A DNA stretch of 64,000 nt from JBGAKG01 sp044224495 (lineage in GTDB: Bacteria > Myxococcota_A > Polyangia > Polyangiales > Polyangiaceae). The position numbers and the translations under genes are program-made. The notes below the pieces were generated by a model. That model was not told the origin of the DNA and made no database searches. It was given only the letters and a program-made list of their open reading frames with translations. Where the stretch lies: positions 1 through 64,000 of the forward strand of contig JBGAKG010000026.1 in assembly GCA_044224495.1 (NCBI GenBank), written 5' to 3'. Shown here piece after piece: positions 34,357-42,824 of this stretch. The number at the start of each line of letters is the position of its first letter. The first letter of the stretch is position 1.

Positions 34357-34981
34357 GCGCGTGATGTCCACGTCGAGCGATGCCGCCGCGCTCCTTCACC
34401 ACCGAGCCTGGCTCGAGGACATGGTCCGCGCGACGCCCGACGAGACCGCGCGCGACCGCGCGCTCGAGGCCCATTTTGGGCTCGAAGGCGGGACACCCGA
34501 CGGAACCGGGGAGCCGCCGGGCGCGGAGCTCATCGGCCATCACCCCAGCGCGCTCGATGCCGTGCTCCAGTTCCTGCGGGCTGCCCGCGTCCGGCCGAGC
34601 GACACGTTCGTCGATCTCGGGGCGGGCGACGGCCGCGTGACGCTCGTCGCGCGGATCGTGACGGGGGCGCGCGCGCGCGGGATCGAGCTCCAGGAACCGC
34701 TCGTCGCGAAGGGGCGCGCTGCGGCGCTTCGGTTGGGCGTCGAGGTGGAGCTCGTGCACGGAGACGCGCGCACCGCCCCCCTGGACGAAGGCACCGTCTT
34801 CTTCATGTTCACGCCGTTCGAGGGTCGTGCGCTCGCCGCCGTGCTCGCTCGGCTCGAAGACGTCGCGCGCACGCGCCCGATCGTCGTCGGCGCGCTCGGC
34901 TTCGAGCTCGGTCGCTCGGCGCCGTGGCTTCGGCGCCGGACCGGGGACGCCTTCTGGCTCGAGATCTACGACTCGGTGTGA
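34355..34981 (+). CDS. class I SAM-dependent methyltransferase
   Basis: A 208-residue protein with the SAM-binding motif DTFVDLGAGDGRVTLVA, an acidic motif II (ARGIELQEPLV) and later HGDARTAPLDEGTVFFMFTPF. This pattern resembles DOT1-like or small-molecule methyltransferases. The start may be ATG 34355 or the downstream ATG 34364. The substrate is unknown. It is divergent from a response regulator with overlapping start codons and converges on a small lipoprotein gene. Confidence 0.85.
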   Translation: MRVMSTSSDAAALLHHRAWLEDMVRATPDETARDRALEAHFGLEGGTPDGTGEPPGAELIGHHPSALDAVLQFLRAARVRPSDTFVDLGAGDGRVTLVARIVTGARARGIELQEPLVAKGRAAALRLGVEVELVHGDARTAPLDEGTVFFMFTPFEGRALAAVLARLEDVARTRPIVVGALGFELGRSAPWLRRRTGDAFWLEIYDSV

Positions 34982-34982
34982 G

Positions 34983-35321
34983 TCACTTCGCCGCTTCGCA
35001 GGCGGTGGTGCTGCACGGACCGCAGCTCGTGCACGTGCTCACGCACGCGCTGATGCACGTCGCCTGATCGGTGTCGCACTTGTTCGTGCACCCCGGGTTC
35101 GAGCAAGCGGCGGTGCACGTGTCGTGGGCGCTCGTGCACGTCGCCTTGCAGCTCACCATGCTGGTGAGGCAGCTCGCGGGGCACACGGCGCCGTCCTTCG
35201 ACCCGTCCTTCGACCCATCGGAGCTGCCCCCGTCCTCGCTGACGACGTAGTCGCCCACGCCGGTGATGGCGTTGCAGGCCGAGAGCAGCAGGAGCGCACC
35301 CAACGACGACAACGCTCGCAT
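34983..35321 (-). CDS. small Cys-rich lipoprotein, third gene of kinase cassette 1
   Basis: 112 residues with a lipoprotein signal (LLLLSACN, Cys16), a short Ser/Gly/Asp repeat (DGSKDGSKDG) and 12 or more cysteines in C-x3-C patterns (CKATCTSAHDTCTAAC). It is likely exported and disulfide-rich. The ATG overlaps the stop of the TPR/PEGA gene by one base, so kinase, TPR protein and lipoprotein form one transcription unit. Cassette 2 at 45225-48861 has the same order and also ends with a lipoprotein having a C-x-x-C region. Confidence 0.75.
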   Translation of the reverse strand: MRALSSLGALLLLSACNAITGVGDYVVSEDGGSSDGSKDGSKDGAVCPASCLTSMVSCKATCTSAHDTCTAACSNPGCTNKCDTDQATCISACVSTCTSCGPCSTTACEAAK

Positions 35322-36280
35322 CAGAAACCTCCCTCGAGGCCGAACGTCGCCCCGCCGCCGCCGACCCCGAGGACGGGGCGTACCCAGGCCGCCGCGGGCG
35401 CGGGCGCCGGCTCGCGCTTCGAGATCACGAGCCCGATCACGCCGGCGACCACACCGACGCCGCCGACGATGAACGCGATCGTCGAGACCGTGCCGAGCGC
35501 CTTCGACGTGTCGATCGTGCTCTGCGAAGACGGCGCACATACCTTGTTGGGACACTCGTCGGCGAGCTTGCCCGTCGTGACGAGCGCAGCGATCCCGGTG
35601 GCCGCTCCCCCGAGCAACCCGACGGCGCCGACGCCGAAGCCGATGAAGACGAGCGGGCTCGGCTTCCAGGGACCCTTCGGCGGCTCGGTGACGACGACCG
35701 CGTGGAGCGGGACCTCGACCGAGCGCTGCTCGCCCTCCGCCAGCGTGACCTCGACGTGCCCCTCCGAACCCTTCGCCTTCACGTCGACGACGTGCGGACC
35801 GGGATCCACCATCCGCGGCGCGGCGGCGGCATCATGCGGGATCGTCGCGCCGTCGATGACGAGCGTCGCATCCGGATCGGTGACGGGAGCGACCGTGAGC
35901 GTCGCGAGCTTGGTCTTGGCGGCGTCGGCGAGGCGCGTCGCCTCGTCGCGCGCTTCGTCCGCCTTGGCCGACTCGCCGGCGACCTTCGGCATGTGCGACG
36001 CCTTGAGCAAGGTGTCCCGCCCGTCGAGGATCTTCCCGAGCGCGAGCTGCGAGCGACCGACCTCGAGCGCGGTGATCGGCGTGGGCACGAGCGCGAACGC
36101 CGCGCGGAAGCGCAGCAAGGCACCGGCCTCGTCTCCCTTCTGACGGAGCGCGATCCCTTCGAGGTACTGCGCCTTGGCCGACTCGACGTCGGCGGGCGAC
36201 GGATCGGCGTACGCGGGCGCGGCAGCGGCGAGCACGAGGACGAACGCGGCCACGGCGGCGCGCTCACTGAATGACGACAT
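35321..36280 (-). CDS. exported TPR/PEGA-like protein, second gene of kinase cassette 1
   Basis: A 319-residue protein with a signal peptide (ending near AYADP), TPR-like helices (SAKAQYLEGIALRQKGDEAGALLRFRAAFAL) and a PEGA-like beta segment (ATLVIDGATIPHDAAAAPRMVDPGPHVVDVKA). Two transmembrane helices flank a loop with two cysteines (ECPNKVC). The start overlaps the kinase 3' end by 17 bp, and its stop overlaps the lipoprotein start by one base. It is paralogous in layout to the proteins at 46613 and 29181. It is probably a membrane-anchored sensor or scaffold working with the kinase. Confidence 0.8.
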   Translation of the reverse strand: MSSFSERAAVAAFVLVLAAAAPAYADPSPADVESAKAQYLEGIALRQKGDEAGALLRFRAAFALVPTPITALEVGRSQLALGKILDGRDTLLKASHMPKVAGESAKADEARDEATRLADAAKTKLATLTVAPVTDPDATLVIDGATIPHDAAAAPRMVDPGPHVVDVKAKGSEGHVEVTLAEGEQRSVEVPLHAVVVTEPPKGPWKPSPLVFIGFGVGAVGLLGGAATGIAALVTTGKLADECPNKVCAPSSQSTIDTSKALGTVSTIAFIVGGVGVVAGVIGLVISKREPAPAPAAAWVRPVLGVGGGGATFGLEGGF

Positions 36281-37988
36281 CACTCCCCTTCGGTTTGGCG
36301 GTTCGGGTTCCGGCGGCGGTGGAGGTCGGACGCCCGGTCGGGCGCCCGGTCGGCCGCGTCGTGGGGTGCGCCGTCGCGGTCGGACGCGCCGACGCACTCG
36401 GGCTCACCGAGGCGACGCTCGCCGTTGCGGTCGTCGGGGGAAGAGCGGTCGCAGTCTCCGTCGGGGTCGACGAGGTCATCGCCACCGAGCCCGGCGCGCC
36501 GGTCGTGGTCGCCGTCGTCCCACCGCCCCCGTTCGAGCCCGTGTCGGCGCCCGCGTCGGGCGTGCGGCGGAACGCGAGCGCGGCGAGCCCGATGACCACC
36601 ATCAACCCGAGCACGGCCGCGACGACGGGGATCAGCCGGCGCCGCCGCGGATCGCCAGCGACGTCCACCGTCGCGGGAGGCGACGACGCCACGACCTCGG
36701 TCGGGAGCGGCGGCGGCGGTGGTACCGCGGGCGTGGCGCTACTCGGAGGCGCGCTCGTGGCGACGGGCTCGGGCGTGAAGCTCGAGGCCGCGGCTGCAGG
36801 CACCGGGAGCGTCGGCGCGGCGACGGGCTCCGAGCCCGAGGCAGGATCCGGCGGGAGCGGCGCCGAGTCGGGGGGAACGGGTAGGCCCTTCGGCGGCGAG
36901 ACCACGGGCAGCGAGACGTCCGAGATGGACTGCTGCGAGTCGGCGACGGCGCGCACCTTCGCGTCGCGCTCGAGCTCGTCCTTGATCGAGTCCCGCTTCT
37001 GGGCGAGGTCGAGCGCGAGCTTCACGACGCGCTTTCGCTCTTCGATCCGATCCTGCGTGTTGCGGGCGAGGAAGGCGGCGACGTCCTCCGGCGTGGCGCG
37101 CAGCCGCATCTTCACCATCGCGTCTTCCAACGCGGTGCGCAGCTCGGCCGCGGTCGCGAAGCGCTTCTCCGGATCGCGCGCGAGCGCCTTGACGATGAGT
37201 GCTTCGATCGAGGGGTGCGGCGCGTTCGGCACCTTCGTCACGGGCGGGCCGGTGATGAGCGCGTGGAGGCGCGCCATGTCGGTGTCGCCGTCGTACGGGG
37301 TCGAGCCGACGAAGAGCTCGTACGCCATCGCCCCGACCGCGAAGATGTCCGCGCGGCGGTCGATCGCGTTCGCGAGCGCTTGCTCCGGCGCCATGTAGCG
37401 GCTCTTCCCCTTGGTGTGGCCCGCGCCGGTCTCGTCCCCGAGCCGGTCGCGCGCCTTGGCGACGCCGAAGTCGATCAGCTTCACCGAGCCGTTGTTGGGC
37501 ACGAGCACGTTCTGCGGAGAGATGTCGCGGTGGACCACGCCGAGGGGCTGCCCATCGTCGCCGGGGAGCTCGTGCGCGGCGTGGAGACCGGCGCACGTGT
37601 CGGACAGGATGCGGAGCGCGATCGCCGTCGTCATCTTGATGTTGCGCTTGGCGATGCCGCGCCGGAGTCGCGACAGCGAGTCGCCGTCGACGTACTCCAT
37701 CACGAGGTAGAGGCACTCGCGCCACTCGCCGAGGTCGAGGATCTTGGCGACGTTCGGGTGGTCGATGCCGCTCGCGATCCGCGCCTCGTCGAGGAACATT
37801 CGCTGGAAGCGATTCTCGAGGGCGTGCTCGGGGAGGATCGTCTTGATCGCGACCAGCTTCGCGAAGCCGTGCCGACCCTTGAGCCGGCCGAGCCACACGT
37901 CCGCCATCCCGCCCCGTGCGATGGCGCACAAGAGCTCGTAACGGTCGAGCACCACCCCGGGCTCGAGGCCGACGGACGCCTCGGACAT
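36264..37988 (-). CDS. membrane Ser/Thr protein kinase, first gene of kinase cassette 1
   Basis: A 574-residue Hanks-type kinase. The Gly loop is ARGGMADVW (24-32), the catalytic Lys49 is in VAIKT, the catalytic loop HRDISPQN (153-160) is typical of myxobacterial kinases, DFG is at 173-175, and the activation segment ends in YMAPEQ. The C-terminal half has a charged helical region, a Pro/Ala-rich linker, one transmembrane helix (about 452-473) and a Thr/Pro-rich extracytoplasmic tail with GRPTGRP repeats. It likely phosphorylates proteins in response to envelope signals, possibly for FHA proteins such as the activator at 12720. Confidence 0.93.
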   Translation of the reverse strand: MSEASVGLEPGVVLDRYELLCAIARGGMADVWLGRLKGRHGFAKLVAIKTILPEHALENRFQRMFLDEARIASGIDHPNVAKILDLGEWRECLYLVMEYVDGDSLSRLRRGIAKRNIKMTTAIALRILSDTCAGLHAAHELPGDDGQPLGVVHRDISPQNVLVPNNGSVKLIDFGVAKARDRLGDETGAGHTKGKSRYMAPEQALANAIDRRADIFAVGAMAYELFVGSTPYDGDTDMARLHALITGPPVTKVPNAPHPSIEALIVKALARDPEKRFATAAELRTALEDAMVKMRLRATPEDVAAFLARNTQDRIEERKRVVKLALDLAQKRDSIKDELERDAKVRAVADSQQSISDVSLPVVSPPKGLPVPPDSAPLPPDPASGSEPVAAPTLPVPAAAASSFTPEPVATSAPPSSATPAVPPPPPLPTEVVASSPPATVDVAGDPRRRRLIPVVAAVLGLMVVIGLAALAFRRTPDAGADTGSNGGGGTTATTTGAPGSVAMTSSTPTETATALPPTTATASVASVSPSASARPTATAHPTTRPTGRPTGRPTSTAAGTRTAKPKGSDVVIQ

Positions 37989-38044
37989 TGCTGCAGAATA
38001 GCGAGATTCGAACGGTCCCGCCAACGACCTTGCAGCGTATGGCG

Positions 38045-38338
38045 TCAGGGCTGAGCTGGTTCGTCCGGACGCACCCATACCACGCTGGCCTTGCGCACCA
38101 CCAAGAATGGCGCCGTGGTCAAAACCTCACCCGAGGAGCCGTAAATGGTCACTTCGGTGACGACGAAGAAGGGCTCGTTGGGGAGGTTGAGCTCGTCCAC
38201 CACCCGCCGGTCCGGGCGGAGGTGAGCGAACCCTTGGATCAATCCGCCGTGATCGGTCTGAATCAGCACCCATTGGACGTGCTTCTTCACGCGATCGCTG
38301 GCGAGGCGTGGCGGCGGTTGCGGATAGCGGTTCGACAT
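38045..38338 (-). CDS. small protein of unknown function (DUF6812-like?)
   Basis: 97 residues, beta-rich, without signal peptide or cysteines. Segments such as DRVVDELNLPNEPFFVVTEVTIYGSSG and LVVRKASVVWVRPDE look like a small domain I associate with DUF6812, but this is uncertain. It is divergent from the DTW-domain gene, with only 18 bp between the starts, and lies upstream of the kinase gene on the same strand. Confidence 0.65.
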   Translation of the reverse strand: MSNRYPQPPPRLASDRVKKHVQWVLIQTDHGGLIQGFAHLRPDRRVVDELNLPNEPFFVVTEVTIYGSSGEVLTTAPFLVVRKASVVWVRPDEPAQP

Positions 38339-38356
38339 CGGGCTATCCTACGCCGC

Positions 38357-39577
38357 GTGGAACGTCCGTTCACGTCTGTGGCAAAAGCGCTCGCCGGGGA
38401 AACGCCCCGCAGCGTTTGCGTGCGCTGCCGGCGCCCCGAGGTCGTCTGCTACTGCCGGCTGGTCACGCCGCTCGCGACCCGTACGCGGGTGGTGATCCTG
38501 CAACACCCGCGAGAGCGGGACGTGCCGATCAACACCGCGCGGATTGCCGCGCTCTGCTTGCCGAGCGCCGAGGTGCACGTCGGCGTCGACTTCGGGCGCG
38601 CGCCTTTCCTGGCGGAGCCGCCGCAACCCGCGGTCCTCCTCTATCCCGACGACGATGCACCCTCTCCCGCCACGTGGGCGGACCGCGGTCCGATCACGCT
38701 GGTCGTCGTCGACGGCACGTGGTCGCAGGCGCGCAAGATCGTTCGTACCAACGAGGTACTGGCGAAGCTCCCGCGGTGCTCGTTCCGACCGCCGTCACCG
38801 AGCGACTATCGCATCCGGCGCGAGCCGCACGAGGACTACGTCTCCACGATCGAGGCGCTCGTCCACGTGCTCGGCGAGCTGGAGCACGAGCCGCAGCGCT
38901 TCGCGTCGATGTTGGAGCCGTTCCGCGCGATGGTCGACGCGCAGCTCGCGTTCGCCGAGCGGCGCCTGAGCGCGGGCGGGGCGCCGCGGAAGCTGCTGCG
39001 CAAGCGCGTGCGCCCGGCGGCGGACGTGCACGCGCTCCCGCCGATCCTGGCCGAGCGCTCGGAGGATCTCGTCTGCGTCTACGGCGAAGCGAGCTCGTGG
39101 CCCTACGACGCGACGGAGCGCGAGTCGCGCCCCGACGAGCTCGTGCACTGGGTCGCGTGCCGCCCCTCCACCGGCGAGACGTTCGAAGCGCTCGTCGCTC
39201 CACGCGGGCTGATCGCGCCGTCGACGCCGCGCCACGTCGACCTCTCCGCCGCGGAGCTCGGCGCCGGGATGACGCTCGCCGAGCTCGCCGAGCGCTGGAG
39301 CGCGTTCGCGCGCCCGCGCGACGTGATCTGCTCGTGGGGCCACTACGCGCCGCGCCTGTTCGTCGGCACCGGTGCCGAGCTCGCGAGCGAGCGGGTGGAC
39401 GTCCGGATCGCCGCGCGCGTGCACGCGCGCGCCAAGGTCGGCACGATGGAGGAGCACCGGCAGAAGCTCGGTCTGCCGGACCCGCCGCCGCTCGGGCGCG
39501 GGCGAGCGGGCCGCCGGCTCGCCGACCTCGTCGCGGTCACCACGGCGCTGGCGGCGGCGCGCGCGACCCCGCCGTGA
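38357..39577 (+). CDS. DTW-domain (tRNA aminocarboxypropyltransferase-like) protein with C-terminal RNase H-fold-like domain
   Basis: A 406-residue protein. The N-terminal about 225 residues form a DTW domain. Cys clusters (CVRCRRPEVVCYC) precede VVILQHPRERDVPINTARI, VVVDGTWSQARK and SDYRIRREP, as in TapT-type enzymes that add an aminocarboxypropyl group to tRNA uridine. The remaining about 180 residues are an extra domain with TGETFEALVAPRG, AELAERWSAFARP and SWGHYAPRLF, whose order resembles DnaQ-type exonucleases but lacks their acidic residues. GTG 38357 is the start. The DTW call is firm; the second domain is tentative. Confidence 0.85.
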   Translation: MERPFTSVAKALAGETPRSVCVRCRRPEVVCYCRLVTPLATRTRVVILQHPRERDVPINTARIAALCLPSAEVHVGVDFGRAPFLAEPPQPAVLLYPDDDAPSPATWADRGPITLVVVDGTWSQARKIVRTNEVLAKLPRCSFRPPSPSDYRIRREPHEDYVSTIEALVHVLGELEHEPQRFASMLEPFRAMVDAQLAFAERRLSAGGAPRKLLRKRVRPAADVHALPPILAERSEDLVCVYGEASSWPYDATERESRPDELVHWVACRPSTGETFEALVAPRGLIAPSTPRHVDLSAAELGAGMTLAELAERWSAFARPRDVICSWGHYAPRLFVGTGAELASERVDVRIAARVHARAKVGTMEEHRQKLGLPDPPPLGRGRAGRRLADLVAVTTALAAARATPP

Positions 39578-39581
39578 AGCC

Positions 39582-40091
39582 TCAATGCGGGGCGAGCGAG
39601 TTCGGCAGGATCGCGGCGATCTGCTCGCGGGTGAGGGTGCCCGTCTCGTCGACCGAGTAGTCGTCCTTCTCGATCTCGAACGTGCGCGTGCCCGTCACGT
39701 CGGCCTTCCCCACGAAGCGAAAGGCAATCGTCGCCTGCGAGACCGACTCGCCGAGGATCTGGAACCCGATCGTGACCGGCACGAGGACGGGCACGCGGAG
39801 CTGGGTCGTCGCGCCCGCGTTCATCCAGAGGCCGCCTTCGGGCGCCTTGAACTGGACGTCGAGCGGGTACTTCCCGGCGAGGATGGTCTGGCCGCGGACG
39901 GCCCGCACCGCGACGTCGTAGGAGTTCGGGTTGTAGACGTCCATCACGACCGTCATCTGGACCGCCGGCGTGGGCGCCAGGACGACGCCCGAGATCTCGG
40001 CGTGGTTCAACTTCATCGTCGGCTTGGTCACGCAACCGACGGCGAAGACGGAGAGAGCGGCAATCGTGGCGAGCTTGGCGGCGGGGGTCAC
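39582..40091 (-). CDS. LEA14-like lipoprotein
   Basis: 169 residues from GTG 40091 with a lipoprotein signal (SVFAVGCVT). The body fits the LEA14/water-stress (WHy) fold: KPTMKLNHAEISGVVLAPTPAVQMTVVMDVYNPNSYDVAVRAVRGQ. Asn-Pro (YNPN) and the alternating strands are typical. These proteins are periplasmic or outer-membrane lipoproteins of unclear role, sometimes linked to desiccation tolerance. The start codon is uncertain. Confidence 0.8.
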   Translation of the reverse strand: MTPAAKLATIAALSVFAVGCVTKPTMKLNHAEISGVVLAPTPAVQMTVVMDVYNPNSYDVAVRAVRGQTILAGKYPLDVQFKAPEGGLWMNAGATTQLRVPVLVPVTIGFQILGESVSQATIAFRFVGKADVTGTRTFEIEKDDYSVDETGTLTREQIAAILPNSLAPH

Positions 40092-40119
40092 CCCCGAAGG
40101 ATAGCCGATCGCCAGGACG

Positions 40120-41016
40120 TCACCGCGACGGCGCCAACGAGCGCCGGGCCGCGGCGATTGCCGCCGCCGCGCGCGACGCGACCTCCCGGACGGAGACGAG
40201 CTTCTCGGCCGCCTTCTTCGCGACGGCATCGCCCGGATCGCGGGCGAGCAGATCCTCGACGTGATCGATCGCGCTCGCCGGCGCCGCAGCGTCGCCGAGG
40301 TAGAGCTCGACGAGGCGGTGCCGCTGCTCGACCACGATCGGGCCAGGGAGGCTCGGGTCGAGGAGCGCCGACTCGATGAGGTGCGCTGCCAGCGCCGGGC
40401 GCCCGCTCGCGCAGCAGTGCCCGTCGAGGGCGTGGAGCAAGCGCGGGACCGCGGGGACGAGCTCGACGAGCTTCTTGCACGCGTCGTCCGAGAGCGGCTG
40501 CTTCGCCGAGAGGATCAAGACACGGTTCATCGCCTTCACGGCGAGCGTGGCGGGCGCGATCGGCGGAGCGGCGGCAGCGCTCGCGTAGAGCTCGAGCGCG
40601 CGCCGCGGGTCCTGCGCCGCTTCGACGCGCGGCTCCAGGCGCGCGAAGGCGTCCGGGTGGCCCGGGATCGCCTGGGCGACCTTCTCGAGGTAGGCCTCGC
40701 ACGTGGTCGCGTCACCGAGGACGCCTTGGAAGTAGTCCGCGACGTGGAGGTAGAACTCGGCGCGCGCCTTGGGCTCGACCCGGTTCATGCGCTGGCTGCT
40801 CGCCACCTTCTGGTAGGCGGCCCCCAGGGCCTGCTCGAGCCCGTCCCGCGCGGCGGCGGCGTGGAGCCCCTCCCAGAGCTCGAGCTGGGATTCGCCCGCT
40901 TCGAGCTCCATGAGCAGCGCCTCGATCGCCGCCGGCGGCTGATCGAGCTTGTTCTCGATCATGTTCTTGAGCCGCGAGACGCGAAGCGCCCTGGCTTTCT
41001 CGGCGGTGTCCGACAT
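40120..41016 (-). CDS. alpha-helical TPR-like protein, unknown function
   Basis: A 298-residue soluble protein, Ala-rich and helical throughout, with TPR-like units (ATTCEAYLEKVAQAIPGHPDAFARLEPRVEAAQDPRRALELYASA). There is no signal peptide or catalytic motif. It is divergent from the cyclase gene at 41077 with 60 bp between, so the two may share regulation. It probably mediates protein interactions. Confidence 0.7.
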   Translation of the reverse strand: MSDTAEKARALRVSRLKNMIENKLDQPPAAIEALLMELEAGESQLELWEGLHAAAARDGLEQALGAAYQKVASSQRMNRVEPKARAEFYLHVADYFQGVLGDATTCEAYLEKVAQAIPGHPDAFARLEPRVEAAQDPRRALELYASAAAAPPIAPATLAVKAMNRVLILSAKQPLSDDACKKLVELVPAVPRLLHALDGHCCASGRPALAAHLIESALLDPSLPGPIVVEQRHRLVELYLGDAAAPASAIDHVEDLLARDPGDAVAKKAAEKLVSVREVASRAAAAIAAARRSLAPSR

Positions 41017-41076
41017 CGCGCAGCCATCCTACGCGACTCTCGCGCCGAGGGAGAACCGTGATTTAGGATCGCACCG

Positions 41077-42822
41077 ATGGACGCGGCCGCGACGTGGGAA
41101 GCGATGGAGACGCGGCGACCGCTCACCGACCCGTCGCTCGCCTTGCTCGCGCGCGCGCACGACGCGGAGATGGATCATCGCCCGGACGACGCGGCAGCAG
41201 CGCTCGCCGAGCTCGCGTCGCATGCGCTCTCGCCCGAGCACGCTCGCATCGCGCGCTTGCTCGCGCTCCGAGTCGACGTGCGGCGCGGCGATCCCGCGTC
41301 GGCGACGCGCGCGATCGGTGCGGCCACCGCGCTCGCCGCCGAGCCGGGCGAGCTCGCGACGAGCGTCCGCGCGCATCACCTGGTCTCCGTCGCCGCGATC
41401 CGCCTCGGCAAGCTCGCCGACGCCGAGGAAGCCCTCGGCCGCGTGCTCGCGCACCCGCTGTCGCGCCCGTTCCAGTACTGGGTGATCGACTCGTTCGCGC
41501 AGGTCCTCTCCGGCCAAGGCGCGTGGGTCGAGGCGGTCCGGACGATGCGCGCGCTCGTCGAGCTGCGGCGCGCGGCGGGGGATGCCGTCGGCGTCGCGAT
41601 CACGGCGGGCAACCTCGCCCGCGTGCACGCGGAGCTCGGGGATCTTCCTGCGGCGGGCTCGGTCGCCGCCGACGCGCTCGCCGGGCTCGGTGACGGGGGG
41701 AGCGCGCTGACGCGCCTGCGCCTCCAGACCTGGGTGACGACCGCGAGCGCGCTCCCGGGCGTCTCGCCCGCGGCGCGCGCAGCGGCGATCGCCGAGCTGG
41801 AGCGCGCGTACGCCGCCGCCGGAAGCTCGCACCACTACCTGCAGGGCTACGCCGCGCTCGCCCTCGCGCGGGCGGCGAGCGCCGCCGGGGATCCCACCAC
41901 CGCCGAGGCGTGGCTCGCGCGGGCGCGGGCCGACGTGTCGTCGCCCGGGCAGCGGCTGCTCGTCCTCCACCACGACGCGATCGTGCACCCCGAGCACCTC
42001 GACGACCCGGCGTGGGTGGGCGAGTTCGAGCGGATCGTGGGCGAGGCGCACCTCGTCGGCGAAGGCGAGATGCGGATCCGGCTGGCGCTCGCAGAGCGCG
42101 CGCTGACGACCGCGACCCGCGCGCGCGCGCTCGACGCCGCCTACGAGCGCGCCGCCGAGTCGAACCACCCGCTCTGGACGCACTGGCTCGACGAGCTCGC
42201 CGCGCGGATCGATCCCGCGCTCCACGGCGAGCGCCTCGCGCGACGCTTCTCCGGCTGGGGCGCCGCGGAGCTGCGCACCACGCGGCGGGAAAACGTCACG
42301 ATCGTCTTCTCCGATCTCGTCAGCTTCACCGCGCGCTCGATCGAGCTCCCGCCCGAGGCAGTCATGGACACGGTGCGCGGGCTCTTCGAGCTCGCCGTCC
42401 CGGTCATGACCGAGCACGGCGTCGGCCCGATCACCTACCTCGGCGACGGGCTCCTCGCGATGGCGCGCGGACCGGACCACGAGCGCCGCGGGCTCGCGTT
42501 CGCGCGGGCGTTCCTCGCGCGGACCACGCGCTTGAGCCTCCTCCGCCAGCACCTCGGGGATCCGTGGCCGCTCGACATCCGCGCCGGCGTCGCCTCGGGC
42601 CCCGTCGTCCTCGGCGCGTTGGGCACCTACCTGAAGCTCGACTTCGCCGCGATCGGGCTCACGACGAACCTCGCCGCGCGCCTGCAGAGCGCCGCGGCCC
42701 CGCGCGAGATCGTCTGCGACGAGGCGACCGCGCGCGCCGCGGGCCTGGAGCTCCCGCTCGAGGAGCTCGCGCTGAAAGGCTTCGAGAAGCTCGGCCCGCT
42801 GCGCGCGTGCCGGATCCGGTGA
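41077..42822 (+). CDS. class III adenylate/guanylate cyclase with helical N-terminal sensor
   Basis: A 581-residue protein. Residues 1-390 are TPR-like helices resembling those of transcription/cyclase regulators. The cyclase domain (about 400-575) retains both metal aspartates, Asp413 (VFSDLVSFT) and Asp457 (ITYLGDG), and the transition-state pair Asn531/Arg535 (NLAARLQ). The base-recognition position before NLAAR, usually D-T/D-x-V, reads GLTT here, so the nucleotide preference cannot be predicted. It is soluble and probably makes cyclic nucleotide in response to a ligand or protein bound by the N-terminus. Confidence 0.9.
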   Translation: MDAAATWEAMETRRPLTDPSLALLARAHDAEMDHRPDDAAAALAELASHALSPEHARIARLLALRVDVRRGDPASATRAIGAATALAAEPGELATSVRAHHLVSVAAIRLGKLADAEEALGRVLAHPLSRPFQYWVIDSFAQVLSGQGAWVEAVRTMRALVELRRAAGDAVGVAITAGNLARVHAELGDLPAAGSVAADALAGLGDGGSALTRLRLQTWVTTASALPGVSPAARAAAIAELERAYAAAGSSHHYLQGYAALALARAASAAGDPTTAEAWLARARADVSSPGQRLLVLHHDAIVHPEHLDDPAWVGEFERIVGEAHLVGEGEMRIRLALAERALTTATRARALDAAYERAAESNHPLWTHWLDELAARIDPALHGERLARRFSGWGAAELRTTRRENVTIVFSDLVSFTARSIELPPEAVMDTVRGLFELAVPVMTEHGVGPITYLGDGLLAMARGPDHERRGLAFARAFLARTTRLSLLRQHLGDPWPLDIRAGVASGPVVLGALGTYLKLDFAAIGLTTNLAARLQSAAAPREIVCDEATARAAGLELPLEELALKGFEKLGPLRACRIR

Positions 42823-42824
42823 TC

